Source: Microbacteriaceae bacterium (GTDB taxonomy: Bacteria; Actinomycetota; Actinomycetes; Actinomycetales; Microbacteriaceae). Taken from it: a stretch of 10,404 nucleotides of DNA. This document shows, in pieces, positions 7,378 through 10,404 of the stretch. Numbering within the stretch: position 1 is the first letter of the stretch; every line of letters starts with the position of its first letter. The stretch spans positions 1 to 10,404 of the forward strand of contig JAHEGA010000005.1 of NCBI GenBank assembly GCA_024639925.1, in the 5' to 3' direction. The position numbers and the translations under genes are program-made. The notes beneath the pieces were generated by a model. It made no database searches and had not been told where the DNA came from. It saw only the letters and a program-made list of their open reading frames with translations.

Positions 7378-8916
7378 GTGAAGGTTCAGCTCAGCGAGCA
7401 CATCGCTGCGGCCGCGGGGCCGTTGATCAACCAGGCGGTCGAACGTGGCTTTGCCGGCCAGCTTTTTGAGGCCAACCCTGAACTGTGGGGCAAGAAGGCC
7501 CAGCCTGAGTCCGCACGTCGACTGGGGTGGGTTGCCCCGGTGGATCGCTGGCTTCCCCTTGCGGAAGAAGTAAGCGGTTTGCGGGAAGAGCTCGCGGCAA
7601 AGGGCGTGCATCAGGTCGTGCTGTGTGGAATGGGTGGGTCATCGCTGGCTCCGGAAGTTGTTGCCGCCCACTTCCACGTGCCATTGACTGTGCTGGATAC
7701 CACCCACCCCAACCAGTTAGCGCCAATCCTCACCGGTGACCTCTCTGCCACCGTCGTCGTCGTGTCTTCGAAATCTGGCGGAACTTTGGAGACCGATTCA
7801 CAACGACGGGCCTGTGAAGCAGCGTTCCGCAACCAAGGAATCGAGCCGGCCGACCGAATCATCGTGGTCACCGACCCTGATTCCCCCCTTCATCTCTCGG
7901 CATCCCAGGCGGGATACCGGGTCTTTCTGGGTGACGACACCATTGGCGGCCGTTTCTCTGCTCTGAGCCCCTTCGGGATCGTGCCCTGTGTGCTTGCGGG
8001 AGTCGATATGACCGCTGTGTTGAACGAAGCCCACGCCGCGAGAGTGCAGCTCTCGGCTGACGTGCCAGACAATCCGGGTCTACTTCTGGGTGCGGGGATG
8101 GCTGCTCAGGCGCCTGAGGTCAACAAGCTCATCCTGCGCGAACACAGGCCATTCCCCGGATTTGGCGATTGGGTTGAACAATTGGTCGCCGAGTCGTCCG
8201 GCAAAGACGGCGTGGGGCTTGTGCCGTTCGTGGGGTCACGGGGCGCACACTATGACGATGCGCTCAGCATCGGTGGCCAGGGGTCAGACATTGTCGTGGA
8301 TGCGAGCTTGGGCGAGCTGTTTCTGCTGTGGGAAGTCGCCACCGCGTTTGCCTGCCAAATCCTCGGTGTCAACCCGTACGATCAACCCAACGTTGAGAGT
8401 GCCAAAGTAGCTGCGAAAGCTCTTCTTGAACAGCCAGACGTCGTGGGCCGCGACGAGAGGGGTGTCGACGGATTTTCGGTATGGGGTTCGCCCGACTTAC
8501 TTGACGGGGAAACGCTTCCTCAGCTGATTGCGCAGTGGAAGAAGCATCTCCGCGGAAATTCCTACGGAGCGGTGTGTGTGTTCGGGAATCAGAAACTTGC
8601 GGGGGCATGGTCCCAAGCGGTCCGCGGCGCCGAAGGCCAGGTCCACCGGCCCGTCAGCCTCGGTTTTGGGCCACGATTCCTGCACTCAACGGGTCAACTC
8701 CACAAAGGCGGGCCTGCCCAAGGAGTCTTCCTTCAGATCATCCAAATCGCCGATCGGTCCGTGGACATCCCCGGGCGAGAGTTTGATTTTGGAACACTGT
8801 TTCTTGCGCAGGCTCATGGCGATGCACAGGTGCTGGTAGAGGCGGGGCTTTCTGTGTTGAGTGTTACAGCCAGCACGGACCAACTCCCCGCAGTATGGGC
8901 TGCTCTAGAGGGCTAG
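7378..8916 (+). CDS. pgi: Glucose-6-phosphate isomerase
   Basis: Pgi interconverts glucose-6-P and fructose-6-P in the cytoplasm, linking glycolysis and gluconeogenesis to the pentose phosphate genes upstream. The 512-residue protein has two sugar-isomerase (SIS) domains. Visible signatures are CGMGGSSLAPE (83-93), the phosphate-binding SSKSGGT (130-136), TIGGRFSALSPFG (188-200), AESSGKDG (271-278), GELFLLWEVATAF (312-324) with NPYDQPNVE (332-340), and RFLHSTGQLHKGGP (433-446). The last carries the conserved catalytic-region histidine and lysine. The sequence resembles the Pgi half of bifunctional transaldolase/glucose-6-phosphate isomerases more than the E. coli enzyme (my recollection, not a search). 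The start is GTG with GGGGAG nine bases upstream, inside the tal 3' end. zwf, opcA and pgl, which often follow in related actinobacteria, are absent. Its stop shares a CTAG with the rbpA stop on the other strand. Confidence 0.94.
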   Translation: MKVQLSEHIAAAAGPLINQAVERGFAGQLFEANPELWGKKAQPESARRLGWVAPVDRWLPLAEEVSGLREELAAKGVHQVVLCGMGGSSLAPEVVAAHFHVPLTVLDTTHPNQLAPILTGDLSATVVVVSSKSGGTLETDSQRRACEAAFRNQGIEPADRIIVVTDPDSPLHLSASQAGYRVFLGDDTIGGRFSALSPFGIVPCVLAGVDMTAVLNEAHAARVQLSADVPDNPGLLLGAGMAAQAPEVNKLILREHRPFPGFGDWVEQLVAESSGKDGVGLVPFVGSRGAHYDDALSIGGQGSDIVVDASLGELFLLWEVATAFACQILGVNPYDQPNVESAKVAAKALLEQPDVVGRDERGVDGFSVWGSPDLLDGETLPQLIAQWKKHLRGNSYGAVCVFGNQKLAGAWSQAVRGAEGQVHRPVSLGFGPRFLHSTGQLHKGGPAQGVFLQIIQIADRSVDIPGREFDFGTLFLAQAHGDAQVLVEAGLSVLSVTASTDQLPAVWAALEG

Positions 8917-9269
8917 CGACGACCCTTTTTCACCCGGAGGCGCTCGAGAGCATCGTCCAGAATCTGCTTTGCCTCTTTCTCCGTGCGCCGCTCTTTCACA
9001 TACGCAAGGTGCGTCTTGTAGGGCTCGTTCGACGCCACTACGGGCGGGTTGTCCTTGTCGCGTCCGGCCGGAAGACCGGTGGTCGGAGAATCGATGAGCT
9101 CAGGGATATCTTCGGGCTCTACTTGGGCTGAGAAGTAGCGTACGGTCTCGTTACCCATGGCGTCCCAATAGGACACCGAAATCCGCTCTGCTTGCACTCC
9201 GCGGTCCTGCTCCCCCATGGGGCCAGAACCGACACGCGTTCCCCGAATCGCACTTCCACCAGATGCCAC
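8913..9269 (-). CDS. rbpA: RNA polymerase-binding protein RbpA
   Basis: RbpA is an actinobacterial protein that binds RNA polymerase and group 1/2 sigma factors and stabilises the open promoter complex. The 118-residue protein shows the expected order: an N-terminal tail with IRGTRVG (8-14), a central small beta core, a basic linker, and the C-terminal sigma-interaction region THLAYVKERR followed by a helix ending RLRVKKGRR. The core region corresponding to the zinc-ligand positions of Streptomyces RbpA (Cys34, His38, Cys56, Cys59) has no cysteine. The C-x-x-C pair is replaced by SPTT, and the protein contains no Cys at all, so zinc is probably not bound. The start is GTG with TAGGAG six bases upstream; that ribosome site overlaps the secG stop codon. 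It is the last gene of the pgk-tpiA-secG-rbpA run and ends against pgi with a 4-bp overlap. Confidence 0.92.
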   Translation of the reverse strand: MASGGSAIRGTRVGSGPMGEQDRGVQAERISVSYWDAMGNETVRYFSAQVEPEDIPELIDSPTTGLPAGRDKDNPPVVASNEPYKTHLAYVKERRTEKEAKQILDDALERLRVKKGRR

Positions 9270-9278
9270 AACTATCTC

Positions 9279-9524
9279 CTAAACGTCAAACCGGGTAAAG
9301 AGGCCCAAGGTCACGATCGTGGTCACCCAAATGAGCGCGACGATCACCGTGATGCGGTTCAAGTTGCGCTCAGCAACACCCGACGAACCGAGGTTTGAGG
9401 TCACCCCGCCACCGAACATGTCGGAAAGCCCTCCGCCGCGCCCGCGGTGGAGGAGAATCATCAGTGTGAGGATGATGCTCGTCAGGGCCAGGATGACCTG
9501 AAACACAACACGCAGAATTTCCAC
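9279..9524 (-). CDS. secG: Preprotein translocase subunit SecG
   Basis: SecG is the small accessory subunit of the SecYEG channel in the cytoplasmic membrane and aids protein export. From the chosen GTG it has 81 residues, a normal length. It shows the classic layout: a first membrane helix (about 2-24), the cytoplasmic loop with HRGRGGGLSDMFGGG (26-40) that marks the family, and a second helix (about 59-77). The GTG at 9524 is chosen because GGAGG lies five bases upstream and the protein then begins MEILRVVFQV, as in relatives. An in-frame GTG at 9545 would add seven residues but would put the ribosome site inside the gene. It lies 44 bp after tpiA and 9 bp before rbpA, and is probably co-transcribed with both. 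Confidence 0.94.
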   Translation of the reverse strand: MEILRVVFQVILALTSIILTLMILLHRGRGGGLSDMFGGGVTSNLGSSGVAERNLNRITVIVALIWVTTIVTLGLFTRFDV

Positions 9525-9529
9525 ACAAA

Positions 9530-9534
9530 CCTCC
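9530..9534 (-). promoter_or_regulatory. Ribosome binding site that fixes the secG start
   Basis: On the minus strand GGAGG lies five bases (TTTGT) before the GTG at 9524. This strong site supports the shorter secG product over a start at 9545. Confidence 0.75.
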
Positions 9535-9568
9535 CGGGTAAACACCCAGCCTAAACCCTCAGGTGCGG

Positions 9569-10363
9569 CTATGAGTCTAACGTCACGTGCTTTGGGAACT
9601 GAATCAAAGCGCTGAACTCAGCCACATCCAAACTGGCGCCTCCGACGAGGGCGCCATCGACATGTTCACGGGACATGAAGGAAGCAATATTTGCCGCCTT
9701 AACAGACCCGCCGTAGAGGATCCGGGTGGCTTCTGCCTTGTCGCTGCCGTGAATCTTGGCAATGGTTTCGCGTAGGGCTTTCGCCACATCATTTGCTTGG
9801 TCAGCCGTCGCGGCCTGGCCGCTGCCGATGGCCCATACCGGCTCGTAGGCAACGACGTAGTCGTCGTCCTTCGACAGCGCCTCCAACACAACGGTGAGTT
9901 GCTCGACGGGCACTTTGCTCGCACCGTGGAGCTCCAAGTCCTCTGCGGTTTCACCCACACACACAATCGGGGTTACCGAGTGACGGCGGGCCGCCACCGA
10001 CTTAGCAGCCACCACCTCGTCTGTTTCGAAGTGGTCCGCCCGACGCTCAGAGTGTCCCACGATGACGTAGGAGCATTCCAGGGCCTTCAGGAAGGAGCCG
10101 GAGACATCGCCGGTGTGCGCGCCATCATCATGCACAGACAGGTCCTGCGCACCCAGCTCAAAGGGCAGAGAGTCCGCGTTAATCAGCGTCTGTAGTGACC
10201 GAAGGTCCGTGAAGGGTGGGAAAAGGGCCACCTCGACGTCCGCCGCGATGTATTTGGCGTCTTTGAGAGCCCAACCGAGTTTCTGGGTAAACGCAATCGC
10301 CTGGAGGTGATCCAGGTTCATTTTCCAGTTTCCGGCAATAAGCGGCCGTCTTATCGCTGCCAT
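9569..10363 (-). CDS. tpiA: Triose-phosphate isomerase
   Basis: TpiA interconverts dihydroxyacetone phosphate and glyceraldehyde-3-P in glycolysis and gluconeogenesis, as a cytoplasmic TIM-barrel dimer. The 264 residues are typical of actinobacteria. The active site is complete: Asn12 and Lys14 in AGNWKMN, His104 in VGHSERR, and the catalytic Glu174 in AYEPVWAIGSG. The phosphate-binding segments ILYGGSVKAAN (215-225) and DGALVGGASL (236-245) are also present. The ATG has GGAG eight bases upstream. The first 13 bp of the gene overlap the end of pgk, so translation is probably coupled. secG follows after 44 bp with no obvious terminator. The triose phosphates it handles are also made and used by Tkt and Tal, encoded by the converging operon. 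Confidence 0.98.
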   Translation of the reverse strand: MAAIRRPLIAGNWKMNLDHLQAIAFTQKLGWALKDAKYIAADVEVALFPPFTDLRSLQTLINADSLPFELGAQDLSVHDDGAHTGDVSGSFLKALECSYVIVGHSERRADHFETDEVVAAKSVAARRHSVTPIVCVGETAEDLELHGASKVPVEQLTVVLEALSKDDDYVVAYEPVWAIGSGQAATADQANDVAKALRETIAKIHGSDKAEATRILYGGSVKAANIASFMSREHVDGALVGGASLDVAEFSALIQFPKHVTLDS

Positions 10364-10404
10364 CCCAATATCTCCAATCCCGGCAAAGCCGAACCTTCCA
10401 AAAA
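10351..10404 (-). CDS. pgk: Phosphoglycerate kinase, C-terminal 17 residues (cut by window edge)
   Basis: From the right edge a frame reads FLEGSALPGLEILGWQR and then TAA. This matches the usual end of bacterial phosphoglycerate kinase, where a glycine-rich segment is followed by EFLEG-x-x-LPG. The enzyme transfers phosphate between 1,3-bisphosphoglycerate and ADP in glycolysis. The stop at 10351-10353 lies inside tpiA, giving a 13-bp overlap in a different frame. The pgk-tpiA order is the standard one in actinobacteria. The identification rests on a short tail plus context, and the rest of the gene lies outside the window. Confidence 0.82.
   Translation of the reverse strand, partial: FLEGSALPGLEILGWQR

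Noticed and set aside
9536..9547. Small hairpin GGGT-AAAC-ACCC just upstream of the secG ribosome site
   Set aside because: The stem is only 4 bp with no T-tract. It is too weak to call a terminator or regulatory element.
10381..10391. CGGC-AAA-GCCG hairpin near the right edge
   Set aside because: It lies within the pgk coding end, has a 4-bp stem and lacks a T-tract in a useful position.
1..10404. Mobile elements, CRISPR arrays, tRNA or rRNA genes, prophage or defence genes
   Set aside because: Nothing of the sort is visible. The window is almost wholly occupied by housekeeping genes in a conserved order.

Overview
This window is a compact stretch of core metabolic genes from an actinobacterium, most likely a member of the Microbacteriaceae. 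Three things point there: the gene order (suf genes, ctaA, ctaB, tkt-tal-pgi, then rbpA-secG-tpiA-pgk on the other strand), the presence of RbpA (an actinobacterial RNA polymerase-binding protein), and actinobacterial-type transketolase and transaldolase sequences. Base composition looks moderately GC-rich by eye (not computed). Very tight packing, and the absence of the oxidative pentose phosphate genes that often follow this cluster, would fit a streamlined aquatic lineage. That lineage assignment is inference.

Layout, left to right. On the minus strand at 1-2066 are sufD (cut by the left edge) and sufB, parts of the SUF iron-sulfur cluster assembly scaffold. ctaA (heme A synthase) is divergent from sufB on the plus strand. 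It runs tail-to-tail into ctaB (heme O synthase, minus strand), and the two coding regions overlap by 50 bp. A 159-bp divergent regulatory region (4016-4174) separates ctaB from the plus-strand operon tkt-tal-pgi. Those genes are joined by a 4-bp overlap and then a 3-bp gap. pgi meets the opposing operon pgk-tpiA-secG-rbpA (minus strand) with a shared CTAG that supplies both stop codons. Only the last 17 codons of pgk lie inside the right edge, and its end overlaps tpiA by 13 bp.

How the genes work together. CtaB and CtaA carry out consecutive steps turning heme B into heme O and then heme A for the aa3-type cytochrome oxidase. SufB and SufD help supply Fe-S clusters. Tkt, Tal and Pgi interconvert pentose, tetrose, hexose and triose phosphates and feed glycolysis, where TpiA and Pgk act. 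SecG serves the Sec protein-export channel, and RbpA modulates sigma-factor and RNA polymerase function.

There is no intergenic stretch above 300 bp, and I see no RNA gene, mobile element or CRISPR array. I found no undescribed multi-gene system here. The most notable signals are architectural: tal and pgi lie in the same frame separated by a single stop codon; a perfect 11-bp inverted repeat places identical TAGAAT boxes at the two divergent promoters between ctaB and tkt; RbpA has no cysteines; and zwf-opcA-pgl is missing after pgi.
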